Part shown: one piece after another, positions 27,822 to 35,891 of the stretch
Layout of the letters: each line of letters begins with the position of its first letter
Numbering within the stretch: the first letter of the stretch is position 1
NCBI RefSeq assembly: GCF_042683685.1
Contig: NZ_JBHUOP010000008.1
Location: forward strand, 1 to 64,000
Source of the DNA: Timonella corticicola
GTDB lineage: Bacteria; Actinomycetota; Actinomycetes; Actinomycetales; Cellulomonadaceae
Reading direction: 5' to 3'
DNA length: 64,000 nt
The notes under the pieces: model-generated
The model's database searches: none
What the model was told of the DNA's origin: nothing
Seen by the model: only the letters and a program-made list of their open reading frames with translations
Program-made: the position numbers and the translations under genes

Positions 27822-28106
27822 ATGCTAGTTCTGAGTCGGCGTGTTGGAGAGAAACTTCTCATCGGGGATGACATTGAGATTACGATTATCGATTCCCGTG
27901 GAGATGGTGTGCGCATTGGTATCGATGCACCGCGCAGCATGAAGATTCACCGCGCTGAGGTTGTTGAGGCCGTCAAGGAATCCAACACGGGAGCGAACGT
28001 CTCTGGGGACAGCGCGGAGGCCGCAGGCAACGCACTGAAATCGCTCGTTGGCAAACTCCACGCGGAACAGCCGGAAGCGGCAAACAACCCCACCGCCGTC
28101 GAGTAG
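27822..28106 (+). CDS. csrA: Carbon storage / flagellin translation regulator CsrA
   Basis: CsrA binds GGA motifs in mRNA leaders; in Gram-positive flagellates it represses flagellin translation and is antagonised by FliW. The 94-residue protein starts MLVLSRRVGEKLLIGDDIEI and contains VRIGIDAPRSMKIHRAEVVE, the complete RNA-binding core. It extends about 30 residues beyond the usual length with a Ser/Ala/Asn-rich tail. ATG 27822 has no ribosome site, but TAACCT stands seven bases upstream, so a leaderless mRNA is possible. fliW is not in the window. Confidence 0.93.
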   Translation: MLVLSRRVGEKLLIGDDIEITIIDSRGDGVRIGIDAPRSMKIHRAEVVEAVKESNTGANVSGDSAEAAGNALKSLVGKLHAEQPEAANNPTAVE

Positions 28107-28114
28107 CCGAACAC

Positions 28115-28191
28115 TAGTTACGGACAAAGTAGTGCAGGGGTTTCGCGGAGCAAACACCTGCCGGAGCGAAACGCACGAAAGTTCGTAACTA
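28115..28191. other. Structured intergenic element between csrA and cheA
   Basis: An 11-bp outer stem (TAGTTACGGAC at 28115-28125 with GTTCGTAACTA at 28181-28191, one G-T pair) encloses two mutually exclusive inner helices. These are GTTTCGC/GCGAAAC and GCAGG/CCTGC. It lacks a T-run, so it is not a normal terminator. Confidence 0.45.
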
Positions 28192-28236
28192 AACGAGCAC
28201 TTGAGCGCGATAGTTCAAGTTCGCCGCCCATATTTC

Positions 28237-28263
28237 TCATGAGATGCCCATCGCGGCCGATTC
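28237..28263 (+). promoter_or_regulatory. Putative sigma-28-type promoter of cheA
   Basis: TCAT at 28237-28240, 15 bases, then GCCGATTC at 28256-28263. It lies 47 bases before the TTG start of cheA and excludes the longer in-frame start at 28244. Confidence 0.65.
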
Positions 28264-28309
28264 CTTCTATAGCAGGTCGATACCTGTTAGTACACGAGGA
28301 GGAAAGCCA

Positions 28310-30745
28310 TTGGACGGCATCGATGAGATCGTTCGGGAATTCTTAATTGAGAGCAACGAAAACCTGGACCAACTGGACCAGGACCTCGTTGCGCTAGAGA
28401 GTGACCCTGGATCACGCGAACTGCTTGGCAGCGTGTTCCGCACTATTCACACCATCAAGGGCACCAGCGGCTTCCTCGCACTGTCCAACCTTGAGTCGGT
28501 TGCTCACGTTGGTGAAAACCTGCTCGTGGAACTGCGTGACGGCAAGCGCAACATGGACCAGCGCACCACAGACGTGCTCCTACTCATGGTGGACACCATC
28601 CGCTCCCTTTTGACGCGCCTTGACGCGTCCGGAACGGAAGACGGCGTCGATATTGCCCCTGCCATCGCGGAGATCCAGGCAGCACTCGACAACAAGCCTT
28701 CGCCACGTGCAGCAGCCAAAGCGGTTGAACCGCAGGCGCAGGCTCCCTCAACTCCAGCACCCACCCCCACGGTGGCCCCCGCTGAGACTCCGCAGTCTGA
28801 TGACTCGAAGGAGACCGGAACAATGGGCGATGAGATCAATGAAGATTCAGCGACCGGAATCGTGCCACGCCCAAGTATTGGGAGTGGGGCACCGGCGGCT
28901 GCACCAGCGGGCCAGGTAGAGAAACCAGCACAGACTGCTCCTGCGGCGCCAGCACCAGTGGTGTCGGAAGCGGAGCAGCCGGCCCCAGCCGCCTCATCCC
29001 CAAGCATCGCGCCTCAGGCCAACACCAACAACCAAGCTCCAGGAGCACCCTCGCGTTCGACCGCGGACTCCTCGATCCGTGTGGACGTTGACCTGCTTGA
29101 CGAACTCATGCGTCAGGTCGGCGAGTTGGTGCTGGTGCGTAACCAGATCGCGCAGCTTGCAGGATTCGACTCCGGTGACCTCCTACGCTCATCGCAGCGG
29201 CTGAGTCTCATCGCCTCCGAACTGCAGGACGGCGTCATGAAGACCCGCATGCAGCCAATCGAGCACATCTGGTCCAAGATGCCACGAGTCGTCCGCGACC
29301 TTGCGGCATCGTGTGGCCGCGAGGTGCGCCTCGAGATGATCGGTGGAGACACCGAACTTGACCGTTCTCTCCTCGAGTCCGTCAAGGACCCACTGACCCA
29401 CCTGGTTCGAAACGCCGTCGACCACGGCATCGAAGACCCAGACCTGCGCCAACAGACGGGCAAGACCCGAGTTGGAACACTGGTTCTGCGTGCGTATCAC
29501 GCGGGCGGTCAAGTGGTCGTGGAAGTCACTGACGATGGCGCTGGCATCGACCCGAGTAAGGTCGGGGCCAAGGCGCTCGAGCGAGGACTCAAGACCAAAG
29601 AGCAACTCGCACTCATGTCGGCCAACGAGATCCAGAACCTCGTGTTCATGCCGGGATTCTCCACGGCGGCAAAGGTCACGAACGTGTCTGGCCGCGGTGT
29701 CGGCATGGACGTGGTTCGCTCCAACATCGAGGAGATCGGCGGCTCCGTCGAGGTCGAGTCGGAAGTGGGCAAGGGAACAACCTGGCGCCTCTACATTCCG
29801 TTGACCCTCGCGATCATGCCTGCGCTCACTGTGCAGAGCGGCGACGAGATCTACGCTATTCCGCAACTCAACCTGCTCGAACTCGTTGCGCTCGATCCGC
29901 AGAAGACCCAGGACTCGATCGAGCACATCGGTAACTCCGAGGTCTATCGTCTACGCGGTTCGCTGCTGCCGCTCGTGCGGCTCTCGAGCGTGCTCGGTGG
30001 CGAGACCGACGAACAGACGACCTCCGTCATCGCGGTTTTGTCCGCCGAGAACCAGCGCTTCGGTCTGGTCATCGATCGTGTGCTGAACAACGAGGAGATC
30101 GTGGTCAAGCCAATCGCAACGGCGCTGCGCAATATCGGCATCTACGCCGGTGCAACACTGATGGGCGATGGCCAGGTGGCGTTGATCCTTGACGTGCAGG
30201 CGATTGCCCGCCGTGAACTCAAGGCGGAGACCACGGAGATGCTCGCCCAGCAGCTTGCTGACCAACTCGAGTCCGGTTCCGACGAATCGATCGAACACCT
30301 CGTGGTCCGGGTCGGCGCGAACCGCCGCGTGGCGATCCCGCTCGCGGACGTCACCCGTCTCGAACAGGTGGCCGTTGACCGGATGGAGAGCGTTGGCGGT
30401 CGGACTGTGGTCCAGTACCGTGACGCGATCGTTCCGGTACTGCGTCTGCCGCAGATGCTCGGCGTGTACGAGTCCAACACGGGCGAGGAACTGCCTGTTG
30501 TCATCTTCACTCGGGGCAGCAAGACCATCGCTGTGGTCGTCGATGAGATCCTTGAGATCATCAACGACTCCGGTGCGGTGCGCTCGCCAGTCCAGGACTC
30601 CGGTCTGCTTGGATCGGTTGTCCTGTCCGGTCAAGTCACCGAACTCCTCGACGTTCGCAGCATCCTGCTCAGCGCTGACCCGAACTTCTTCGATGAAGAC
30701 TGGGCAATCAATGAGTCCGTACAAGAAAGCCTGGTTGGTGCCTGA
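28310..30745 (+). CDS. cheA: Chemotaxis histidine kinase CheA with two CheW-like domains
   Basis: CheA phosphorylates CheY and CheB in response to receptor arrays. The start is TTG 28310, seven bases after the strong site GAGGAGG (28296-28302), giving 811 residues. Order: HPt domain with His47 in TIHTIKGTSGF; a Pro/Ala-rich linker (about 125-270); dimerisation helices (VDLLDELMRQVGELVLVRNQ); ATPase domain with HLVRNAVDHGIE, DDGAGID and GRGVGMD; then two tandem CheW/SH3-like domains. The second is recognisable by IPLADVTRLEQV and AIVPVLRLPQML. A P2 docking domain is not evident. Its stop overlaps the cheW ATG. Confidence 0.95.
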   Translation: MDGIDEIVREFLIESNENLDQLDQDLVALESDPGSRELLGSVFRTIHTIKGTSGFLALSNLESVAHVGENLLVELRDGKRNMDQRTTDVLLLMVDTIRSLLTRLDASGTEDGVDIAPAIAEIQAALDNKPSPRAAAKAVEPQAQAPSTPAPTPTVAPAETPQSDDSKETGTMGDEINEDSATGIVPRPSIGSGAPAAAPAGQVEKPAQTAPAAPAPVVSEAEQPAPAASSPSIAPQANTNNQAPGAPSRSTADSSIRVDVDLLDELMRQVGELVLVRNQIAQLAGFDSGDLLRSSQRLSLIASELQDGVMKTRMQPIEHIWSKMPRVVRDLAASCGREVRLEMIGGDTELDRSLLESVKDPLTHLVRNAVDHGIEDPDLRQQTGKTRVGTLVLRAYHAGGQVVVEVTDDGAGIDPSKVGAKALERGLKTKEQLALMSANEIQNLVFMPGFSTAAKVTNVSGRGVGMDVVRSNIEEIGGSVEVESEVGKGTTWRLYIPLTLAIMPALTVQSGDEIYAIPQLNLLELVALDPQKTQDSIEHIGNSEVYRLRGSLLPLVRLSSVLGGETDEQTTSVIAVLSAENQRFGLVIDRVLNNEEIVVKPIATALRNIGIYAGATLMGDGQVALILDVQAIARRELKAETTEMLAQQLADQLESGSDESIEHLVVRVGANRRVAIPLADVTRLEQVAVDRMESVGGRTVVQYRDAIVPVLRLPQMLGVYESNTGEELPVVIFTRGSKTIAVVVDEILEIINDSGAVRSPVQDSGLLGSVVLSGQVTELLDVRSILLSADPNFFDEDWAINESVQESLVGA

Positions 30746-31167
30746 TGTCCACACAGTATGTGACCTTCACAATCGCCGATGCCGTGTATGGCATCGAGGT
30801 TCTTCGCATCGAGGAGACCCTTGGGCACCACCCGCGTACGCCCGTTCCACTGTCCCCGAAGGGGATCGCCGGGCTGGTGAACCTGCGTGGTCAGGTTGTG
30901 CTGTCGCTCGATCTGCGCCCCCGCCTTGGCCTGGAGCCGCTGTCGCTCGAGACCGAGTCGATGATGGTGGTTGTGGACATCGATGGCGAGTCGGTGGCAC
31001 TCCTTGTTGATGAGGTTGGCGAGGTTCTGACCCTCGATGACGCCGACTTCGAGACCCCTCCAGGCACGCTCGACCCGCTCGTGCGTGAGCTTGTCACGGG
31101 TGCGTACAAGCTTGATTCGGGTCTGTTGTTGACCTTGGACGTCGATGCTGCGGTGGCCGTTAACTGA
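30745..31167 (+). CDS. cheW: Chemotaxis coupling protein CheW
   Basis: CheW links chemoreceptors to CheA. The 140-residue protein is a single CheW domain with YGIEVLRIEETLGH, the conserved GIAGLVNLRGQVVLSLDLR and LLVDEVGEVLTL. Its ATG overlaps the cheA stop by one base (TGATG arrangement). A terminator follows at 31181. Confidence 0.95.
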   Translation: MSTQYVTFTIADAVYGIEVLRIEETLGHHPRTPVPLSPKGIAGLVNLRGQVVLSLDLRPRLGLEPLSLETESMMVVVDIDGESVALLVDEVGEVLTLDDADFETPPGTLDPLVRELVTGAYKLDSGLLLTLDVDAAVAVN

Positions 31168-31180
31168 GATATCTGATTGG

Positions 31181-31223
31181 CGACGAACCGGTGACGTCGG
31201 GTGGCGACGTCACCGGTTCGTCG
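31181..31223. terminator. Hairpin terminator after cheW
   Basis: A perfect 18-bp stem (31181-31198 with 31206-31223) with a seven-base loop. The following bases are GTGTCTGG, so it is not T-rich. It closes the cheA-cheW unit and contains the GATTGGCGACGA-type motif at its foot. Confidence 0.7.
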
Positions 31224-31298
31224 TGTCTGGGCTCGGCTGGGCTGAGCGCGCTGGAACTTGCACGGGCAGAAAAACTTCACCGGATCGTCGCCAATCCG

Positions 31299-31325
31299 TC
31301 ATACCCGGCGAATACTTTCCGATAG
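31299..31325 (+). promoter_or_regulatory. Putative sigma-28-type promoter of the cheB operon
   Basis: TCAT at 31299-31302, 15 bases, then TCCGATAG at 31318-31325. It lies 73 bases before the cheB GTG. It is the fifth member of the set. Confidence 0.6.
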
Positions 31326-31398
31326 GCAAGGTGCAGTGCTGGGTCCAAAGCCCCGCACCCGCATATATGTTTCCCCTGAACGTTCTAAGGACGGCGTA

Positions 31399-32649
31399 GT
31401 GACTATACGAGTAGTCGTGGTTGATGACTCTGTGGTGATTCGTCGACTCGTCATGCAGGCGCTGGAATCCGATCCTGGCATCGAGGTCGTCGGCACTGCG
31501 GCCAACGGCAAGATTGCGCTGACGAAGATCGCGCAACTCGCACCCGACGCGGTCACGATGGACGTTGAAATGCCCGAGCTCAACGGTGTCGACACCGTGC
31601 GCGAACTCCGCAAGATGGGCCAGAAAATGCCCATCATCATGTTCTCAACCCTGACCGAACGCGGTGCGACCGCCACCCTGGACGCGCTGTCCGCTGGTGC
31701 ATCAGACTACGTGGCAAAGCCATCCAACGTGGGATCGCTGTCCGAGTCGCTCGCGATTGTTGCCGACCAACTCATCCCCAAGATCCGCGCACTGCTGCCC
31801 AACCTCTCGCGCCGCAACCCCGCCACTGGCTCGGCCCTCTCAAGCGCTGGTGCCAGCGGTAGCCGCCTCGCCGTCACTCCGGCCAACGCGACCGCCGTAC
31901 CCCGCCAAGGGTCTGCGAAAACACGCGATGACATGCGTAAGCACCCCATCCGGGCGATTGTTGTCGGTTCATCGACCGGAGGTCCGGAAGCGCTCTCCCG
32001 CGTGATCAGCTCCCTCCAAGATCTTTTGCCGGTGCCAGTGCTGGTTACCCAACACATGCCGCCGGTCTTTACCAAGCAGCTTGCAGCACGCCTCGATCGA
32101 CTGAGCCCCAACACCGTTGTCGAGGCAACCGACCGTATGACCATGCGCCCTGGCCACATCTACATCGCACCGGGCGATTACCACATGGAGTTCAAGCGTG
32201 TTGGCGTCTCGCACACCATCATCCTGACGCAGGGGCCACCAGTGAACTTCTGCCGCCCGTCCGTTGACGTCATGTTCCGTTCCGCTCTCGAGTCATTCGG
32301 CTCAGAACTACTCACCGTGGTGCTCACCGGAATGGGCTCCGACGGCAAGGCGGGGACCGGTGCAATCGTGGAAGCCGGCGGAACCGCCATCGTTCAAGAC
32401 GAGGAAACCTCAGTCGTGTGGGGAATGCCCGGCGCGACCGCCACCGCAGGTTTCGCGCACCGTATTTTGCCTCTCGACGAGATCGGTCCGTCCATCTGGA
32501 CGATTCTGTCGGCCTCGCGCGCGGTTCCCGGCGCTGCAGGCGTCGGAGGCACCGGCGGTGCAGGTTCCAGTGGCCCTCTGAGCGGCACGACTCGAACCGG
32601 CATTGGCACCGCTGGGGACAAAACAACAAAGATAAGGGGGCTACGATGA
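31399..32649 (+). CDS. cheB: Chemotaxis protein-glutamate methylesterase CheB
   Basis: CheB demethylates or deamidates chemoreceptors when phosphorylated by CheA. The start is GTG 31399 with AAGGA at 31387-31391, giving 416 residues. The receiver domain (1-120) has VVDDSVV and phospho-Asp in MDVEMPELNG. The methylesterase domain (about 180-385) shows the catalytic set in VGSSTGGPEAL (Ser), VTQHMPPVF (His) and LTGMGSDGKAG (Asp). A Gly/Ser-rich tail ends the protein. Its stop overlaps the cheR ATG. Confidence 0.95.
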   Translation: MTIRVVVVDDSVVIRRLVMQALESDPGIEVVGTAANGKIALTKIAQLAPDAVTMDVEMPELNGVDTVRELRKMGQKMPIIMFSTLTERGATATLDALSAGASDYVAKPSNVGSLSESLAIVADQLIPKIRALLPNLSRRNPATGSALSSAGASGSRLAVTPANATAVPRQGSAKTRDDMRKHPIRAIVVGSSTGGPEALSRVISSLQDLLPVPVLVTQHMPPVFTKQLAARLDRLSPNTVVEATDRMTMRPGHIYIAPGDYHMEFKRVGVSHTIILTQGPPVNFCRPSVDVMFRSALESFGSELLTVVLTGMGSDGKAGTGAIVEAGGTAIVQDEETSVVWGMPGATATAGFAHRILPLDEIGPSIWTILSASRAVPGAAGVGGTGGAGSSGPLSGTTRTGIGTAGDKTTKIRGLR

Positions 32650-33476
32650 CGATCGCACAGGAGAACTTTGCGTTCGTGGCTGACTTGGTGAGAACCAAGA
32701 GCGCGATCCTGCTGGCTCCGGGGAAGGAATACCTGGTTGAGTCTCGGCTCGCACCGATCGCTCGCGCCCAGGGCAAAACGGTGGACGCCTACGTTTCCGA
32801 GAAACGCACGTCACTGTCCCCACTGGATGCCGAGGTCATCGTAGAGGCGCTGACCACGAATGAGACGTCATGGTTCCGTGACGCACAGCCATTCATGGCG
32901 CTCACCGAACACATCATTCCGGAACTGAAGGCCCAAAAACCGGTATTCAGCAACCTCAAGATCTGGTCGGCTGCCTGCTCGACAGGCCAGGAACCCTACT
33001 CGATCGCGATGACGCTGAAAGACCTGTTCGAGGATCCAGGTTCAACGAGCAAGCCGATCATCGAGATCCTCGCGACCGACCTGTCCAACGAGGTTCTACA
33101 ACGGGCACAGACCGGACGATACTCGCAACTTGAGGTCAACCGTGGTCTGCCTGCGAGTCACCTCGTGCGGCACTTCGTGCGGGCCGGAACCGAGTGGGAG
33201 CTCGATCAGTCCATCCGCCGTATGGTCCGGTTCAGCAAGCACAACCTGCTGGACATGCCACCTATTGGTGGACCGTTCGACATCGTTTTCATACGTAATG
33301 TCTTGATCTACTTTGATGTCCCCACGAAACGCGCAGTGCTGTCGCGCATCCGCAGCGTACTGCGTCCAGGGGGATTCTTGATTTTGGGTGCCGCGGAAAC
33401 CACCGTTGGCATTGATGACACGTGGCGCCGAGTCCAGGTCGGGCGCAGTTCCGTCTATCAGAATGCTGGGAGTTAA
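32646..33476 (+). CDS. cheR: Chemotaxis protein methyltransferase CheR
   Basis: CheR methylates chemoreceptor glutamates with S-adenosylmethionine. ATG 32646 overlaps the cheB stop and has an AAGGGGG site; the protein is 276 residues. The N-terminal helical domain contains LAPGKEYLVESRLAPIA. The catalytic domain shows ETSWFRD, WSAACSTGQEPYSIAMTL (AdoMet loop), the LATDLSNEVL strand and FDIVFIRNVLIYFD, all family hallmarks. Three bases separate it from cheY. Confidence 0.95.
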   Translation: MTIAQENFAFVADLVRTKSAILLAPGKEYLVESRLAPIARAQGKTVDAYVSEKRTSLSPLDAEVIVEALTTNETSWFRDAQPFMALTEHIIPELKAQKPVFSNLKIWSAACSTGQEPYSIAMTLKDLFEDPGSTSKPIIEILATDLSNEVLQRAQTGRYSQLEVNRGLPASHLVRHFVRAGTEWELDQSIRRMVRFSKHNLLDMPPIGGPFDIVFIRNVLIYFDVPTKRAVLSRIRSVLRPGGFLILGAAETTVGIDDTWRRVQVGRSSVYQNAGS

Positions 33477-33479
33477 CCA

Positions 33480-33863
33480 ATGAAGGCACTGGTTATTGAC
33501 GACTCGCGCACGATGCGCCGGATCGTGAAGAACATCTTGATGAATGTCGGCTACGAGGTGTTCGAGGCTGGCGACGGCCAAGAAGCACTCGGAGTCCTCG
33601 AGAACGAGGGTGGCATCAACCTGTGCTGCATCGACTGGAACATGCCCGTCATGGATGGCCTGACATTCGTGAAGAAGGTCCGTGAAGTCGGTGCCTGGCG
33701 TGAGATCACGCTGATGATGGTCACCACCGAGTCAGAGCATTCACAGATCGTACGCGCGCTTGCGGCGGGTGCGCACGAGTACGTTATCAAGCCGTTTACC
33801 CCGGAAGCCATCTACCAGAAAATGGAGCTTCTTGGGCTCCTGCCAGCAGAGGAAATGATATGA
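33480..33863 (+). CDS. cheY: Chemotaxis response regulator CheY
   Basis: A single-domain receiver of 127 residues. The acidic pair is in LVIDDSRTMRRIVKN, the phospho-acceptor Asp in CIDWNMPVMDGLTFV, the switch Thr in MMVTTES and the Lys in YVIKPFTPE. The sequence is closest to true CheY, and the position after cheR agrees. It should carry the signal to the motor switch. GGGAG precedes ATG 33480, and its stop overlaps the next gene by four bases. Confidence 0.93.
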   Translation: MKALVIDDSRTMRRIVKNILMNVGYEVFEAGDGQEALGVLENEGGINLCCIDWNMPVMDGLTFVKKVREVGAWREITLMMVTTESEHSQIVRALAAGAHEYVIKPFTPEAIYQKMELLGLLPAEEMI

Positions 33864-34336
33864 GCCAAGTCGCATTCCAAGTGAGTAGGGAACAGGTTCT
33901 GGAGATCACCCAAGAGGTGTTCACCGCCATGCTCGACCAGGGCGAGACCCTGACCTTTGAGCGGTTCGAACCTGTTCCAGATTTCGCTGACCCCCTGTTC
34001 GCATGGGTTGAGATGCACGCCGACAGCGAGTTCGGGGCTTTCACTGGACGCGCCGTTGTCAAGACCGAGACCGAGACCGCACACGAGATCACTCGTAGCC
34101 TGCTCATGCTGGCTCCTGACGAAGAGGTCACCGAGGCGGACCTCACGGACGCGTTCGGGGAAATCGCAAACGTTGTCGGCGGAAATGTGAAAGCATTGAT
34201 TGACGCCGTCGCACGTTTGACCTTGCCACAGGTTGGTGCCACACCACCGGCTGAAGACAACGCAATGTTTCTGCAGGACCTGGCCATTGACTGGCGTGGA
34301 CGTGTCCTTGTTGTCTCACTGTGGGTCTTGCTGTAA
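33860..34336 (+). CDS. CheX-like chemotaxis phosphatase
   Basis: A 158-residue CheC/CheX-family protein. The sequence ADLTDAFGEIANVVGGNVKA carries the E-x2-N active-site motif (Glu and Asn) that places an attack water on CheY-P. Only one such motif is present, as in CheX. Placed directly after cheY with a four-base overlap, it probably dephosphorylates CheY; no cheZ or cheD is present. The function is inferred from the motif and context. Confidence 0.82.
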   Translation: MSQVAFQVSREQVLEITQEVFTAMLDQGETLTFERFEPVPDFADPLFAWVEMHADSEFGAFTGRAVVKTETETAHEITRSLLMLAPDEEVTEADLTDAFGEIANVVGGNVKALIDAVARLTLPQVGATPPAEDNAMFLQDLAIDWRGRVLVVSLWVLL

Positions 34337-34369
34337 CTAGTTCGCTTAAGTCTTTTGTAGGAGAGCACA

Positions 34370-34732
34370 ATGTTTGTACTTGTAGCCGACGATTCGCGCG
34401 TCATGCGCCAGATTGTTATCCGCACTCTTCGTCAGGCAGGCTATGACGACTGGGAGATCATTGAGGCCACTGACGGTCAAGAGGCCTACGAGATGGCACT
34501 CGACCAGCAGCCGGATCTGATCCTTTCCGACTGGAACATGCCCCGTGCCACGGGTATCGAGGCCCTTCAAGCCCTACGCCAGGCAGGCTGCGACATCCCA
34601 TTCGGGTTTGTCACCTCGGAGGGTTCGCCAGAGATGCGGGAGCAGGCCGAGGCCGCTGGTGCGCTGTTCCTCATTGCGAAGCCGTTCACCGCTGACTCGT
34701 TCCGAGAAGCTCTGGATCCGGTGCTCGCATGA
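34370..34732 (+). CDS. Second single-domain response regulator (CheY-like)
   Basis: A 120-residue receiver domain with VADDSRVMRQIVIRTLRQAG, phospho-Asp in ILSDWNMPRATGIEAL, the Thr in GFVTSEG and the Lys in LIAKPFTADSF. It has no output domain. GGAG at about 34361 supports ATG 34370. It is separated by 33 bases from the CheX-like gene and overlaps the next gene by four bases. It could act on the motor, serve as a phosphate sink, or pair with the following CheC/CheX-like protein. Confidence 0.88.
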   Translation: MFVLVADDSRVMRQIVIRTLRQAGYDDWEIIEATDGQEAYEMALDQQPDLILSDWNMPRATGIEALQALRQAGCDIPFGFVTSEGSPEMREQAEAAGALFLIAKPFTADSFREALDPVLA

Positions 34733-35223
34733 TCCCAGCACAGAAGTCGCCATTGCCCACCGCACAGGAGATCCGCGAACTGATCAGCGGTTTGATCGGG
34801 CGTGAACTGGGTATGAAGACTGGCGCTCCGATGATTGATCCGGCCGGTCCCGGTGGAGCACTTGTTGCTGAATACATTTCTGACCGGTTGAGCCTCAACG
34901 CGATGGTGGTCATGGACCTGGGTGCCGCTGCGCACCTTGGGGCAGCCCTTGCGTTGATTCCCGCTGCCGTCTCGAAGGAGGACGTGGTTGCGGGGGAACT
35001 GTCGACAGACCTGTTGGAGACCGCAGGCGAGGTCTTGAACGTTATGGCCGCTCTGTTCAACAAGGAAGGTGCCCCACACCTTCGTCTAGGCACCGTTCAC
35101 CCGCCGCAGACCGCTCTGCCCAAGGACGTGGCCCCATGGGTCATGGCCTATGTTGCACGTGTTGACCTTGCGATCGACGTGCCGGGTTACGGTCCAGGCC
35201 AGTTGTCGGTTCTCGTGATGTAG
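34729..35223 (+). CDS. Second CheC/CheX-like protein
   Basis: A 164-residue protein without signal peptide or membrane helix. The segment LLETAGEVLNVMAALFN carries an E-x2-N pattern, and the flanking hydrophobic and helical pattern (AAHLGAALALIP before it) resembles CheC/CheX phosphatases. The similarity is weak, so I infer a CheY-P phosphatase or adaptor paired with the preceding receiver, whose stop it overlaps by four bases. It ends the chemotaxis operon. Confidence 0.7.
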   Translation: MIPAQKSPLPTAQEIRELISGLIGRELGMKTGAPMIDPAGPGGALVAEYISDRLSLNAMVVMDLGAAAHLGAALALIPAAVSKEDVVAGELSTDLLETAGEVLNVMAALFNKEGAPHLRLGTVHPPQTALPKDVAPWVMAYVARVDLAIDVPGYGPGQLSVLVM

Positions 35224-35447
35224 TTTTACCCCGCGCACCTTTGTGCGTGGTTGCGCCGTTCGCGGCTCGGGTCTTGGTTCCTCCTTGACTCGGGTCACGG
35301 GTGGCGCTTTTCTTTACCCGTGCATGCCGGTTTTCGGACTCCAACTGGATTCCGGTCTGCTTTTGCTTTCCCACTGCACCTTTTTAACCTCCAGTAGTGC
35401 TGGTTCCCGCCCTCCCTTACCCACAGCATCCTCCTCTATCCCATCTG

Positions 35448-35516
35448 CCGATGGGCTGTTTTTGGTCCGGGTGCGCATACTTTGTATGCGCACCCGGACG
35501 CTTTTGGCCCCATCGG
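35448..35516 (+). repeat. Dispersed palindromic element (most symmetrical copy)
   Basis: CCGATGGGCTGTTTTTGGTC pairs with the right arm GGCCCCATCGG. The inner GTCCGGGTGCGCATAC pairs perfectly with GTATGCGCACCCGGAC around TTT. This copy shows the consensus fold best. Confidence 0.8.
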
Positions 35517-35643
35517 TTCGGCGAGTGGTGTCCGGCAGGTACTGATAGCGGTGAGTAGGTGGTGGCAGATTGGCGACGATCTGGTCCATCAGGTTGTGCC
35601 GTCACCTCCCTGCACGGCTGGCCTTGGTTCCGTGGGAGTGAGT

Positions 35644-35713
35644 CCGATGGGCTGTCTTCGTTCCGGCGTCTGTACTTTAGTTCACTCACCCGGACTTTTT
35701 TCTACCCATTGGC
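35644..35713 (+). repeat. Dispersed palindromic element
   Basis: CCGATGGGCTGTCTTCGTTC, a central TACTTTAG, ACCCGGACTTTTT and CCCATTGGC. Same family as 35448-35516, with imperfect arms. Confidence 0.7.
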
Positions 35714-35891
35714 TTGGCGAGAACTGTCGACTATCGCATCCACACCAAAGTGTGGTGAAGAACTTGTGTGTGGTGCGCCTCATAGTTAAACGCTTGTCGT
35801 GCGCGATTTGTCGGAATTGTTGGCATTTAACACTGTGTAACTAGTGAACAGGGGTTAAGAATATGCGAAGATTTCGTGCACAATATTGCTC

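Larger units (their letters stand above)
35224..35891. other. Intergenic region between the chemotaxis operon and the purine permease
   Basis: About 670 bases without a convincing gene. It contains two palindromic elements (35448-35516 and 35644-35713) and one GATTGGCGACGAT motif at 35568-35580. Past about 35750 there is an A/T-rich stretch likely to hold the permease promoter. Confidence 0.7.

Noticed and set aside
28244..28309. Longer start for cheA at 28244
   Set aside because: It overlaps the -10 part of the promoter motif and has no ribosome site, whereas TTG 28310 has GAGGAGG.
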